DNA from: Lethocerus indicus
Taxonomy: Eukaryota; Arthropoda; Insecta; Hemiptera; Belostomatidae
Reading direction: 5' to 3'
Assembly (NCBI GenBank): GCA_019843655.1
Contig: JACDQD010000004.1
Location: 30,577,872 to 30,641,871, forward strand
Length of the DNA stretch: 64,000 bases
The translations under genes and the position numbers were made by a program. The notes beneath the pieces were generated by a model. The model ran no database searches and was not told the DNA's origin. It saw only the letters and a program-made list of their open reading frames with translations. Shown one piece after another: positions 1-14,900 of this stretch (positions are counted from its first letter, which is position 1; every line of letters begins with the position of its first letter).

Positions 1-3000
1 GAAACTTTGTGTGAAACTAAGTGAGGAATAAGCTTACTCTGTGTTCCAATCGACCAGACTGGGCGTTAGCTTATTATGTGAAAGGAACAGGGTAATAAGT
101 GGGACTGTTGAAAAGTATCGGGCTTAGGCGGAGGGCATACAAATAGCTTCCAAAATGTCACGTGTCGCTGCAAGAAACTCCGTCCCATTCCAAGTTCCAA
201 CTCAATTTCCGGTTAAATTGACCTTTCTTTGTTAATAGTCATTAATTTTTTTTAATTACCTCACAAAAATATTTTAGAAAAATACATCTTGGCAGGATTA
301 TGCAACTGCACTCAACGAACTTTAGTTAAGTACATTTCGCACCTTGTCTTTGGAAATTTCCCTGTAGGTACAAATCAAAATATATTTAATTTGTTATAAT
401 CATTAATTAATTATTCAATGTTTACGGTTGAATGAACAACATTTATAGAAAATTAATAAAAACCCAATATAAACCCCAATATAATAAAAACCCAATCTGT
501 TCTTTCTAGCCCATTGAATTGAAAACCGAGGAGTTTCTGCTCTTTTTAAGCCTTCTTCTTCCATGTTAAATTAGTAACATTGCTAATTTTATTCTTGTAT
601 GCAACATAACACTTAGATAAATAGGTGTAAAAGTAGATTGGGCATTGACCACAATAATACGTATATACAATCATATTTAAATCACATATCAATAGTATAT
701 CAGTCCTGTGTTAATATCCTTGCCTCCCCTCACCCCTTCTTTGGAATTCTCCTACAACGATTTCGGATTTCATACCAAACAACACCCACACTCCCTTTCA
801 ATAAAATTTAATACAATCTTAACTCAATACAATTTATTATATACTATATACATAATATATATTGTTGCGTTCCTTAAAATTTAAATGTCTTCTAATCATA
901 AGTAGGAACTTATATTCTCAAATTGGTTCAGAAGCTTTATCTCATGTTTTACGAAGTAGCGTGTGATTGGTATGATAAAACAATATGAATAATTTAAGTT
1001 GGGCTCGAAGGATTTGTATACTAAACTCCTGAGGGGAGGAGGGGAGAAGAGAGGTGAAACTGCTGATACATTTTACAGAGAGGTTCAGCAATATCAGAGG
1101 AGTCCTTTGTGAATATCAACGCGCTGCCCAAATAAACCTCAACATGCACGTCGAATTCACTTTAGTCTAGAGCTGTGTGACAAGCCAAACGAATTTATTC
1201 TCACCGTCGTATAGGGTCTATAAAATGGGGTACCTGGGCAACCAAATTTGTTTTTATTCATATTTACTATCGAATATCAAACATTAAATTCCGGTTGCAT
1301 TGTTTGTATTACTATTTTCATATGTCATTCAAAGTTTTTCCACTCGTCTATTTCATCATAAGCTCGACTTGTTTCGGCTTTTCCCTAACGGGAGTCAAAT
1401 ATAATACAAGTTTCAGATAATTAGATGGTAAATTGGAATTGAACTGCGCATGGAAACATAATACACACAACAGAACAAAAAAATATAACATTCTAAACAT
1501 CGAAAAAATAATAATATTTAACACGTACCGAAAACAAACCAACACAGACAAATAATACACGAATTATTATTATATTTAAATCACTACTGGAAAAGGAAAA
1601 AAAAATAGGAACAAATAATCCCACTGGCCATTAATATCCTTAACTTATATATAATAAGTATTAGTATAATAAGTATAATTAATAATTACGAAATAAATTA
1701 TACAAATATAAAAAATGGATACGAGTTGGATATTATTAGTATGGCAATACTAAATGAACCCGATTAGTATTTAACACGAATATGGGAAATTGAAATATTA
1801 AGGAATATAGCTGTATATGTTGCCATATTACAGTGGTTTGATTATTATGATACTGACAAACCTGGAATTATGTATAAGTTTTTAATTACACGTGTTTAAA
1901 TGAAATAATACTGTTACATAAAAAAATACTAATCAAATCTTCAACAGAAATAACTGTAAGAGAAACACGGATATAATACAACGTTCGTTTATTTTTTTTC
2001 AATTAGTTAACTCACCGAGAGGTGAAGGGTTTTTCCTTTGTGAAACTCATGAAAAATTCATACGGTTTTTATTGGGATCGTCAAAGTGATGAAGTGTTTC
2101 CTGAAGCAAGCAATTTAACGCTTTCCTTGCCAAAAAAGAGAGAAGGAAAAAGATAGAAGAATTTGGAGACCACTTGTCGCTTTACAGCGTCGACCTTAAC
2201 CACTCATTTTAAATTTAATTCGTAATTCCGTGTTTTAATTTCGTAAAACATAGTGAATTTTATAAAAAGAATTTGCTTATTCTAGTTCCTTAGAAATTAA
2301 ATTATCACACAATTCTGACGAGATCTGTGAATCATAACATAAAAAACAGGGCTACCATAAGATTATCGAATTCTGATTTTGAAGATTTCTTCCTAATTTT
2401 ATGGTTATACAAATCCATATTCATCAAAAAATATTGTTTAATTCTGTATAAATCAGTAGATTCCGCCGTCAGCCATAGTATTATTTGTTTTTAATGCAAA
2501 ATTAAACATGGAACGCATGTGAAATGACCCATTAGATTATGGATGGACTATGAATTTAGGATAGTGGCCATTATTGCTGTTATTAATTATTCGGTTGACG
2601 CCTTGGACCAAAGCGATGTCCATCTTACGACGAATTTCGATCCACAGAAATATTTATAATTTAATACAAAAATAATGGCGAAAATATTGAAAGATTGCCG
2701 ACAAATTGACGAATTCGGGTAGGGTAAATTTTGATAGTAGTACTAGCACTAGCACAAAAAAATCATAAATCTGGTGACTTATAGGAATATATAAAAGTCC
2801 GAATCATATTGGAAAGGAAATATAGCATTTATAAATTCGAGTTGATAACGGAAAAAAATATTTCTAAAGAAAATCGATTTTTCCTACTTAATATGTATAA
2901 TAAAGAGAAATTATTACAATAAGCCATTATCACAATTTATTTTTGTTCTGGGATCGGGTTGCCAAAACTGGGGCACCGCTCCCATTATAGAAATACTTTA

Positions 3001-3774
3001 TTTAGTGAACAGGCGTTGTTTTGGTGTGCACGTCTGCGTTTATTAGCCCTCAAATTATCCCAATTAACACTTACATTTGTAATAGTTCATTTGTTAAATA
3101 AAGTTTATTTTTAGTTAGACGTAAAAATTGCACTAACATCGTAGAAGTAATGACGACATGACGTAAGTAGACGTTGTGACATAAAGTTAATGCAAATAGA
3201 AAGGAAGACAAAAAATAAGAAAATTGGGTTATCTGGTTTGAACAGTGGGTGGGTATCCGGTCGTCAATGACTCCCACTTGTCTGAAAACTTGATAGCTTT
3301 GTCACGTACAGTTGTTTCTTAACAATTTGTTTCTTCAGTTTGTTCCGACAGTTTTTATTAAGGAAATAAACCGGACTTGAGGGAGAACGAAAAAAAGAGA
3401 AGAGGAGCGGAGAATAAAAAACTTTTTTCTACCCTTTTCCTTTTTCTTGCTTCCTTTAATTACCTTTAGGTCTGCTCAATGCCAGTACACTCTTCTGAGG
3501 GTCAACCCCATATCCATATTTGTTGAACGAAAGCCGGTAGGGTTATACAGGTCGTAGAATTACAGCAGGTTGAAAAACGATGATGATGATTTCGATTCTC
3601 TCTTAATAGGGTCCCCTAACCAAACCAAATTTAAAAATACCCTCTTCATAGCCTAATGGCAGCAGTAACATTTCTATAGTTTCTGATTTCTATCGAATGT
3701 TGGTGTTCCAGATACGGATTACTGTCGGTTTGTTTTTTGCTCTAGTATACCGCGTTTATTGGTCTGGTGAGTAG

Positions 3775-4157
3775 CTTCTTAGGAGATAAGCTAGGAGGTT
3801 CCTTCTTAGGAGAAGGAATACAGAATCAGATCATTGGCAAATGCCCTTTAGTAGATCGGAATTTAGGTCGGGAATATTGGTTGAATAGCGCGGAAAAGGA
3901 ACAGATATTTGAGGAACGCTGCCCGGCATAGTGATTTGTTAGGAGATCGAATTATTTACTATCGCTCGCTAGTAAATAGGAATGCAGGAGAAGGGACATT
4001 CCATTGGACACATCGGCCTTGCATTTGGTGTACAAGATCAATTGCCACGATTCGTTACTTTGTAGGCCGCTGACAACCCTTGTAAGCTGGTTTCATCATC
4101 GCATGTTTATGTTGGGACCGGAATCGGGTCCCTCTCAGAACCTCTAAAGGGCATTTG
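3775..4157. repeat. cluster of short direct and inverted repeats
   Basis: The 12-mer cttcttaggaga occurs at 3775 and 3802. TTCCTTCT/AGAAGGAA form an 8-bp stem with a 4-nt loop at 3799-3818. The 13-mer caaatgcccttta at 3838 recurs inverted at 4145-4157. This may be a remnant of a mobile element, but no ORF or target-site duplication is visible. Confidence 0.45.
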
Positions 4158-5749
4158 TTGTAATTTGGGAACTACTGGTATAGACAGGCTGGAACCTTGT
4201 TAGAATAAAGTTTTGTTAGGGTTCTGTATTTACTACTGTCCTTTTCCAGACAATAGAAAAGTACCCTGGCCAAAGAATTTCGTTTATTATGTTGGTCAAT
4301 GGTACTTGCGGCTTTTGTTGGCCTGTCGATACGTGGGGCGGTTCTACTCTTGATTATGTAACATATATCAAAAGGACTGGTGGACTTGATGGGGGGGGGA
4401 TCTAGGGGATTTTACCTGAGGGGGGATGGTCCCAGCTGTGACTCTTCCAGGTATCCTGGACCGAAAGGTCTGACCTCTGTCGCCGAGCCGCTTTTTCCTT
4501 TCCGTTTTTGCCCCTCCCTCGACCGTGGACTGGGTAGGTATTGTCTTCTCCACGTAGGCCCACCGCTTCTTTATGTACGTCAGCGAAATACTGCGCAAAG
4601 CTTCAGTGACTTTCTTTTGTTATGGAATATTTCATCACCAGTTTCCGAACGAGGCGACATTTGTACCACTTCTTGACTCGGTCATCCCAAATCTCCTTTT
4701 TCTAGTCCCGAATTTTGTTTTTAATATCTCGCCGCAGCCCGTTACATGTTTCCGTTTTCGAAACGTGTAGAACAAATTAATTTAAAATTTGTAACCGATT
4801 AAACGAGACTAACTCAAAACTCTTGTAAACTCAACAGAATTCTTAGAATACCGCTAAAATTTGAGTGGGACTCACTGTCTATTACATTACGATTAGCAAA
4901 TATTACGTTAGGTTTCCTTATCAATAAAATGTCGATGAATAAACAAACCAAAAAGTAATTAATGCAATGAAAATACTTAATATAGACTTTTCAAGGAGAA
5001 ATCTCGCATAATATATTTTCCGCATTCATAAAAACAAACGACGAGGAGCAGAACGAGTTAAACTTTTCCTAGGGGTGGGTATGTGGAAGTGCTTGCCAGG
5101 CTAGATAAGAGAAACCTGCCGGGAATTACTAAATTCGTTCATTTCATGTTTTGGCTTTGTCTGGGGAGATAGGGGGGGGGGATATGTTCTGGACAATCGG
5201 AGGGGCTGCCGGAAGGCACAAGTTTGGGCGGCCTGGCTCCTAAATTGAAGAGGCTGCCCGCAGATCTAATCAGCGGAGACCTCGCTTCCTCCGAACGCCC
5301 GCCCTACCGCCTTCTCATCCATTCTCTCTACTTCCCGCCCGTTACATGATTGAGATAAGGGTACGTTACAGCTCTGGCACAAGGGAACTGTGATAACTAG
5401 GACCATTGCAATCCACTCCACGACCCTCCCCGTGCCGTTACGTCCGGGAACCGCGGTAGAATAAAATTCATTTAGATAATTTCAGAATCCTACAAAAACG
5501 GAGCTAAAAGAGCATTACTGTGAGAGCATTTATAGGAGCGTTTGTTTATCTTCTTATACGGATCCCCGAATCTATTTAGTATTGCTCTGGGAATGTCTAG
5601 TATTTATCCCTCTATCGGATCGGGAGATTGTGCTGACTGCGAAATTTTCATAATTTACTTGTAACTGTATTAATAAACACAAATCATAAGTGTTCTTATT
5701 ATATAGAGTAATGAAAAAAACTCTTCTATTGACACTTCTGTACTTAAAA

Positions 5750-5752
<3 letters not shown>

Positions 5753-5790
<38 letters not shown>
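5753..5790. repeat. (TA)n microsatellite
   Basis: An uninterrupted run of about 19 TA units. Confidence 0.95.
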
Positions 5791-5793
<3 letters not shown>

Positions 5794-8700
5794 ATATATC
5801 AATATTACCGGACATATATAAGAGGGTGTATCAGATAATTTTTACGGCCTAGTGATTTTTCAACACAAATTTGGTGGAGAATAATAATGCAATGAATCGC
5901 ATAAATGGGATTTAAACTAGTATCCCGGAATAAGAAAGAAAACAACTCTACGCGAACGTGATAAACGAAAAAGGAAGGCTGGGGCTTGCTTCCGGCTTCA
6001 GGGCTTGGGGAATTCTTCCCCCCTTGAATTCAATAGGCCGTGGAGAGCCCTCCGATCTTTTATATGTTACAAGCGGCCTGCTCGAAACTGGTCCCTTGAC
6101 ACCATACCAAGTTAAACCGCATCTTCAAATTTCTTATATTCAACAAACTTTTAGTTGATGCCATCGCTCCTAACTGGCTATTAATTAACGTAATTTTTAA
6201 GTTATATAAGTTAATTCGCTATTAAATTTAATATAATGTTTTGAAAATGACAATTTTTTAAATTAACTTCGTTTTGTATTCCCATACTATTGTGGCATGT
6301 TAATCACGAGTCTATCCTTAAGCGACCTTGTACGACTGTTATACGACCTTATACGACTTATAAGAACTATACAATTCCTATACATCTTGTCCAGCATATG
6401 TATATATTAGTATTGATATTGTTAGTTAACTATAAATCATTAATAGTATGTGAGGAAATTTGTCCACTAAATATTGCTTAATATAATTTTTAGTAGACGG
6501 ATTTTCGCAAATGGTAACGGCCTAACTGAAAATCATTTGACTTTAAAATAATGGGAATTGAACTATTTATTGACTATTTAGCAGAGTATCATTTAATTTC
6601 AAAATTCTGGGTAGTAAAAAAAAAGGAAATCCCTCGGAATTTTCGGCAATAAATCAGTTCGGTTGTTTGTTTCATATCAATTGCTCACTAATGTTCCGTA
6701 ATTGCAGCACAAAAGTTCCGAAGTTTTCAATTAAAAATGTGTATAGTTTTTGTTAGATAATTTGCTATGAACTAAACGTTTAATTTCAAGCAGGTTTGCG
6801 TTGTCCATGAGATCAACTATAACCTAAAGTAACTGATCTTAAATATCACAGTCTTCAAATGCATCGTTTGAAACTCCGATTGAAATATCTCAATTTAAGT
6901 TGAAAACGGTAGTAAAAAAATAACGGTAACCTATTTTATTACTACAATATATTACTGTATATGGTAAAATTACTATAAAAATCGTGGCATAATTACTATC
7001 GCACAATGGTTGAGTGCACGTGTATAAAATACCTCACGTAATCGAAACAAAGAATAAAAAAGGAATTTTCATTGAAGTGGGTGTGGGCGGGTACAACTGT
7101 CTCGATTTGCCGGTCCAATTGACCTCCCCTTGGCCGGTTCTATCCCAAGTCTCAACGTCCCCTCCCCCTTAACTTGTTATTGCGGGCGAAAAGAACCCCT
7201 GAAACAAAGGCGTCGTACCCAGCAAGGCTCCAGTTTTAATAAGCTACAATCATGAATAATTCATTACCCATTGTGATTCTTACGTCCGGTAAGGACTGTC
7301 GACGCCCGACGGGCTTATTGATACAACTGGAACAGAGGCTTTTCGATACAATTTCACTGGTGCTCGAAAGCGGTGCAAACTGCGATAGAGAAAACACGGA
7401 AGCGAATCTAATCCAAGATTTGAGGACATATTTTAGAACACGAGATAGAGGACGTATAAACGGGTAGATCATTACACAATAAAACACCACAATATAAAAG
7501 TGTATGACGCGTAATGCACATGTCGATAGCAACATTAGGTATATAGGTACTGGATATTATATATTAAGTATTAAGTAATATGCATGAAGTAATATAGGAG
7601 TAGACAGCGAATATTACGAGAACAACCACTCAGAACCTACAAAATATAAATTTGATATCGTAACCTGCAAATACTGAAACTTCACGTGTGAGTTATAGAT
7701 ATCTCTCATTATTATAAATAAAAAACGAAAATTGTGCAATGATAATATCCTATTAGGGATTTCTAGGAGCCATAAGTTGGGTAGGGGGGAGAGTGTTTTT
7801 GGCAGCTTAAGACGCAGGTGGATGGAGTAAACCTAGTTTCAAATTTAAAGTATTCTGATTTCTAAATATAATTTTCCAGTCCAGTTATGTTTATGTGTGT
7901 GTGGAAAATGTATATAATAATTTGTTGAAAATCGAAACTTATTCTTGTGAATCTTACTCACATGGTTACATTTCTCGCAATGGAAACATAAAATATCAGT
8001 AGAATACCAAAACCATATTGTTATGTATTCTGAGTGCGAATATTTCCATTTATTCTTCTTACTGCGATTCCATTTTTGATCTCCGAAGTATTCTAAAGTA
8101 AACATAATGAAGATTTCACAAGTAGAGATGTTCCTTTAACGTTTCACTAATTTTTTACTTCGCGAATTATGTAGGCATTCCTATACGAATAAATGAGTGA
8201 TATTGTAAGGTATTCGATAACAGCGGAAGTAATTTCGTATGAACCTGGGATGTTATTCGAGGACTCGTAAAATATCTTCTACATTGTCTCTCCATTTCAT
8301 ATTGCAATCTATATTGAAGAAAATGTTTGTGTCCACATAATGGTAATAGAGGTGATATGTAATCTGCATGTAAGATACGTATTACGTCATAGCGGTAAGA
8401 TAAGAAAAAATAAAATAAGGAAGTTCCTTTTCAAATTTATTCCAAGCTTCTGGGAATAAACAGGACTTATTATCACCGCCTGAGGTACACCTCTCGTAAT
8501 TTTCCTCTCATTTTTTCTTCGTCTTATCTAAGTTTGAAATAAAATTGCATACTTCAGGCTTTTTACCCGAACAATGGAAAGAAATTACTGTGAATTTTAC
8601 ATGTTTTAATAGCTCGCGTTCAATAATATTTTATTGGGACACATAAATTATTTCAGTATGTAGGTAAAAACGGTTCCTCTTGTCCTACTTTCAGCCTCAT

Positions 8701-10506
8701 TACAAATTTCCTTGGTTTAAGAGTTAGTGAGGTGTATTAACTAATTTTATATGCCTTTAAAACATAACGGAAAAACATAAAATTTAACATATTATAATAC
8801 AATTACAAATAAAATTATATATTTTAGTTACCAAGGAAGGGACATTACAAATTTCTACTTGAAATCAGGTTTAAAATCTGGTAAAAGTCGATAGGAATAT
8901 TACCTATGGGTTTTCAGATACGGATGAGGGGTTTGGGCGAGATTTAGGGATTGTGTGTCCTTTGGCAAAGCTCCCGCTGAGCTAGCACTGTTCGCAGATT
9001 CTTATATCTGCCCGTCCTTCTCCTCACCCCTTTAACCGGATAAAATGTTTAAACTCCTGAATTTCCTCAAACAGTCCCATCATTTTATTACCTTAGCTTA
9101 CGTTTTATAGCTCCCGAATAACGGAACACTCTGGTTTTCCTCTCCAAAATGAAATCGGAAATGCGCAATGGTGTTTATAACGAGAAGTGGATATATTTTC
9201 CGCTCTCACCTTTTGTCTGAAACTAGACTTGTAGCTTCTGCTAATCAAACGAGGGTTTTGTTATTAGTCCACTCCACAACACCCCAATCCAATCCCAATA
9301 TGCTGTAGGTAAAATGGTGGGTGTAGCGCCCACATAATAGTATTTTTTCCAATAAAATAACTGTAATTTATTTCAAACTTTACCAATTCATGAAAATGAA
9401 TTCGTTCATGTATTATTCCTGCAATAATACGGGGCTATGCTCCGTCTGGTCCATTTGACCGAGACACTTTGACTAATGCTACAGAGGGTTATTTAGCAGC
9501 CGGCCCTTACCGGCTCTCCCATATCTATCGGCCCATGAACATCCATAACTGGGACGTATATTCAGTACAGTTCCTAAAACCATCGTTTTTAATTCAGTAG
9601 AAAAGTAAAATATAATTTTTCATTGAAGATATAAGAGTACAAAACGTATGATAAAAGGTAACAACATTTAAACCGGCTTGTGAGGACCAGACACTATCCG
9701 ACTATCAATGAGGGAGATTCAATTTTGGATAATTACGTTAGATTAATCAGGGCTGATCAGTATCCAAACGTTAATCATTTTATCATTTATAGGGCGCGAA
9801 GGCAATAGGAGGCGCATTTGTTTCCATTATGCACTTCCCTCAATTCTATGTAGAATGCAGAAACAGCAGGTGTGCTATTAGAATATTGCCTGGTTTTATA
9901 TTCCAGGAGCATCGCTATTTATGGGTGATCAAATAAGGCTGGGTTGGTATTTTGCGTATTGAAATTCTTTCTACGGTATAGAGAGAAAATTTCCAGTGAT
10001 CTTTAGTATACCTGTTTCTTTTTTCTCCAAACAATAGATAGAATGAATTATAGTACATGATAATATACATAACAGTATTTCTTTTGTAATAAAGTGCAAT
10101 GAAATGAAATCATGAGAAAATAATTCAAAGCTAACATTATACGTTAAATTTCGAACAAAAATTTTATAATAATGCGCTCATTTCGTAATGAAAATCAACA
10201 CGTTTCCTCGGTTACCCGTAACTTTTTCTTAGTACGACGAAAAAGACATTTCTAATCATACAGTAATAGCAATTAGAGTTATAACGATGTTTAATATTTT
10301 ATTTCGAACATAATGGAATCATGATATAGTAAATTTAAATAAAATGCTTATTTATTTCCATCAAATTAACGAAGATGAATAGTAATAATTCACTCTTATT
10401 TCCGGACCTAGTTCCACCTGACCAAAGTTATTTTATCGATCGAATACCTGCGTTACGGAAGCCGAATAGCTTATGTTGCCTCTGTGTTGCAATAAAAGCA
10501 AAATGC

Positions 10507-10522
10507 TTATGACATGTCATAA
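10507..10522. repeat. perfect 16-bp palindrome
   Basis: ttatgacatgtcataa, with no spacer. Confidence 0.85.
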
Positions 10523-11762
10523 ATGTATACTTTAGTACAGGACAACAAAAACGAAATGAATGTTTTTTATTGAGCAATAAGAATGTTATTTTAATAAAAA
10601 TAAGCGACTTATCCGAAGGGAATTTTTATTTCCTAAAATGTCTTAGTAATAGAAAGGATTATTTTATTACAAGGAATAAATAATATATGAAACGTTTGCG
10701 AACGGAAATAGACGCTAAATGTAGTCATAAAAATTTGATAATTTTGCTTAATTATTTCCTGAATGTTTCCCAATTAGTAATATTAGAGGTTGTAATTTTA
10801 GAGTTTGTGCATATACTGTTTACAATAGGAAGTTGCCACATATTTCGATACTACTTTGTTCTTTCTTTACTCTATGTCATAGCTCAAGGGGGTTTTATTA
10901 AAGGTAATTAACGGTATACTATTTTAAAATGTTACGTTTTAAATTCGCTTTTCCTAGAATGACTAATTTTAATTTGTTTACGGCACGGTAAAATTTTCTC
11001 TTTGAATTTCTATTAAATATATTAATTTAATTAAACTGACCTGGGGTATCTTGAAGAGTCTGAGTAAGTTGGCAACTTGGATGGACGTGACACTAGACGC
11101 AGCACCTACTACACCAGAAATCACTTTTCGCACTTGTGTCTTATTGCACTGGTATTCGCCATCTTCTATGTTACTGATTGAACCTGAAACGTGAAGAATG
11201 TTTTTTAAGTTGGTCTATATGATGATTTTTCATAATGATATCATGAAGAAAGACTTTTCCATTCCGAATGGTTTGAATCCATCGTCATTAACAAAATATT
11301 TTTATTTTTGAGTAGGAAAATCCTGAAGTGACTTCGAAAACAAGAAAAGGCGAAGGAGAAACATGACAACTTCTACATCATTAAAGTAGTTGAGATGAAT
11401 ATTTTAATAACATATAGGGACAGAATTAACATAAATATTTCAAAATTGCTATTTGATTTTCTGGATTTTGTAATCTGGATTTTCTATTAAATAATAATAC
11501 CATATCATAATATTTCTATCGCTTTTTTACTCATACCTTAATAATAGAAAGGAATTATTTTAAATCAACATTTAACAGAACAATAATACTAAAAGTGCCG
11601 ATTAAGTGGAAGAATCTGTCTTAACCTACGGCTATATATAAATATGTGCTTCTTTATATAGATATTAAAGAATTACATCTTAACACGATATTTAAGTAAA
11701 GCACATTAGTTTCGAAATCATTGATTATTATTTTGCAAAAACATTTTTTATTAAGTGTGTAT

Positions 11763-11987
11763 GGGGCGTTGTAGATGGGTTTTTGACTTGTTACGAAAGT
11801 TTATCAGGAATGTAGCGTGTTCGGAGCGTTCTAGAAGGATTTTGACGGGTATTTCAGTTTCCAGAATAGTTTTCCCACTAAATTAACCTATGTTCAGGGG
11901 TTTTGATGGGTACTTCGTACAAAGTTTTGGAGTTGTTTGAACGGTTATTTCGGTTGGTAGACGTTTTTCCACTAATTTAGCATGGGG
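11763..11987. repeat. degenerate minisatellite, about four copies of a ~55-70 nt unit
   Basis: Copies begin near 11763, 11820, 11892 and 11934. They share variants of gcgttctagaaggattttga, gggtatttcagtt and ttttcccactaaatta. The copies are strongly diverged, so the array is old. Confidence 0.5.
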
Positions 11988-14900
11988 CTGGGCTAAACAT
12001 TAGGCTTTGGCGGACCTCACCTCCACCAATTGACCATTTCAATTTCCCCTCATCCAGGACCTACTCTCATTACAGAAAGGAATCTCACCACTTTTATTTT
12101 GAATGGCCGGTGATGGACCAAATGTTCATTCAACTAAGCCAAATGGCATCAGAACACTCATTGCAAAATGTACCAGAAATCCTGACCTAAAATTTAATTA
12201 TTGTTATATCTTGTTAAAGTTCTAAGATATATTCAAATACGGTATACATAGCGAAATGCTATTTCCCCAAATATATTATTCATAAAATTTAGACTATATT
12301 GGAGCAAAACATTAAAATTAATTAATCAAACATCAAAACAAAAATCTTGATTTATTTTCGGGCAGTCTTTTATATGCGTATATATCAATGTTCTTGTCCA
12401 TAGAATAGTATGGTGTATGATGAAGCATCACGATCGTTTGGAAATATCCCGATTAAAGGCCTTATTCTTCAGCATTCGAGACATTTCAATTACTCGGTAA
12501 TATTGTTTTCTTGGTGTGAGTCGTTAACGTAACCAATTGTAAGTTTGCTTTTACTTTCGGCCGATGGTACAATCAGCGAAGTACGCAACCAATTTTGACT
12601 GTTAAGTAAATCATTATAGGCGGTACTAATGTAGTACAGTAAAGAAAGAAGTGGAAATGGATAAATTCAGCGGCCTGCGGAATTGTGTTTTTTTAACGTT
12701 TTCCTTAGGGATTGCAGCGTGCTCGTGTAATTCTCTTAACTGGGATAGGGGGCAGGAAACATAGTGGGAGAAGCGAGGGGGACGTTAAAAACGCATTAAC
12801 CAACGAACTCGGCATTTATACAAGGGACGGGGAGATGGACACATAAGCCAGTCAAAGTGTCCAATCTCAATTTGATTGGAGTCATTACGCCGGCGTTACC
12901 TCGTTCCAGTCCCTGTTTTTTTTTCTTTGAAGAGCTCTGTAAATAAAAAATCATAAAAACGTTGACGAGTCTCGTATTCTGTTCGATTTTTATACCCGCA
13001 TCTGACTATGCAAACGATGAAATTTCTGAACAACTTCAACGGACTTTAAGGGGCATTGAGCAAAAGCCGATCCGATGAGCTTCATGAATAACTAAAAAAT
13101 TAGGGGCATAGGGAAATAGCTATTCTGAATTTTCAATACAGAATTATTTATGTTAAAACTGAATTCTTAATTCCGTGCATAAGGATAGACATTATGAAGC
13201 GTTTGAGATAACCCACATTTGAACGTGGAAGATATTTCTTCTACTAGTGATAAGAGTCGAAGTTAGCCAACACTTTGTCAGTATAACTTAACTCAAATGA
13301 ATTAGCAAAGCCAAACAGCTTAACTGAACTGATTTACAAAATCTTGTTTCAACTATTACAATCGCGTTCAAGCATAATTTGCATTAAATATATTCTGTCA
13401 AATCGTTACGATATATAGGAGCATATTCAAAGATATGTAAAATAATCAAAATTATAGATGTGCATAAATTCTTTTGACTGGTAATATATTTGAACTCTTT
13501 TAATGTCTGTTATTATCGCTAAAGTATCTCGTAAAGTGTCTCAACTGGTCATAAGATAAAATGTAAATTCCAATGTGTTTATAAAAAGTTGTATCGAAAG
13601 TGTTTATCGAAGGTAATTAATGCTACTCCATGAGCATGATTAAAGTTCACGATACTTTCATTATGAATTAAAATTACCATCAAGACCATAGAAAATCATT
13701 ATTTTCTTAGCTAGTATTTAAAATCATCACAGATAGAAATGTTATTTAAGCGTTATTATTGTTATATATTATTTAATTAAGTGCTTTAAGAAGCCACTGC
13801 GTTCTCAACTAAAGGGTCTAAAGTCTAGTTGCTAACATTTGAATTGGAAGTCGCACACAAAACGAATTACGGCCCCGTTTTGTTGTTGCAAACTTATATA
13901 GAGGCCAGGGCGAAAATGTAATTATAAATGTTGAACAATAGACAGTGGTCCTAGACCGCTTACAAACAGCCTTCAACTTATTCGCAAAATCAATTAGTTT
14001 TCTTTTGATTAAAAGCTTTATATTAAAACGAGTAAAGAATTGTAAGAATAGATACAAAATGTTGTACATAATATGCCTAAATTTAAGCAACTGGGGAAAA
14101 ATAAAGTTAATGCCTTACTTTATGACTTTATGATGATGACGATGAGTTATGATTTATAATTATGCCTATCCCATTAGAAAAGTGGAATAATTGGACTAGA
14201 ACAAATACGTTATTTACATGTCTGTCCTTATTGCCGAAATATGTTTGTTCAATCGAATAAATCACGATCTGAACCGCAAAATCTAATTGTATCCAGGCAG
14301 TTGTTCGAATATACCACTCGGCTTTATAAAAAAATATACGGCGCTCGGATATATTACAGGATAGTTTGCAATATGAATATATGAAATAGTGAAATACCTT
14401 ACACCAATAAATTTGCTACGTACAATTTCCTACGTAAATTGGCTCGTCCGATGAATTGTTTTCTTATTGGTAATAATGATTAACGGTAGCGTTCCATATA
14501 GAAGATTCTAGCACTCCCATCGCAGCTATGTGGGAGACCGAGATTCCCACATAGTTAACACCTATACAGACAGACGGTAGCCCGAAGTTTCCACTTATCA
14601 GACCGAATCCTCTCACATCCCACCACCATTCATACCCCGAGTCGACTCAACATAGGTAATAGTAGTGTATATTTAATTCTAACGAGAGTCCTGATTATTA
14701 GCGTGTTATTATTATTATTATACATAATAATGCATACAGATAACATCATTGTTATAGTAACAATGTTGGTAGTAACCAGCACTATTAGCAATTATTTACG
14801 GCACACGATCCTGCCGTTTCTCCGCAATCTCGATCGCACGTCATTAACGTTAATTTCTAATTTTGTTTGCGACTTACAATTGTATAAAGAAAATTAATTT

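Larger units (their letters stand above)
1..11762. other. noncoding DNA, CpG-rich
   Basis: No ORF here shows a recognisable protein; the longest are under 100 codons, and several of those checked start at non-ATG codons. It contains the repeats at 3775-4157 and the (TA)n at 5753. It may belong to a long intron of the minus-strand receptor gene or be intergenic. Confidence 0.6.

Noticed and set aside
4368..4770. Overlapping ORFs on both strands in a GC-richer patch
   Set aside because: Several frames are open at once and none encodes a recognisable domain.
7252..7467. 71-codon plus-strand ORF with a real ATG in a CpG-rich patch
   Set aside because: The protein-like composition is tempting, but there is no known motif, and the opposite strand is open over the same stretch. 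It would need transcript evidence.
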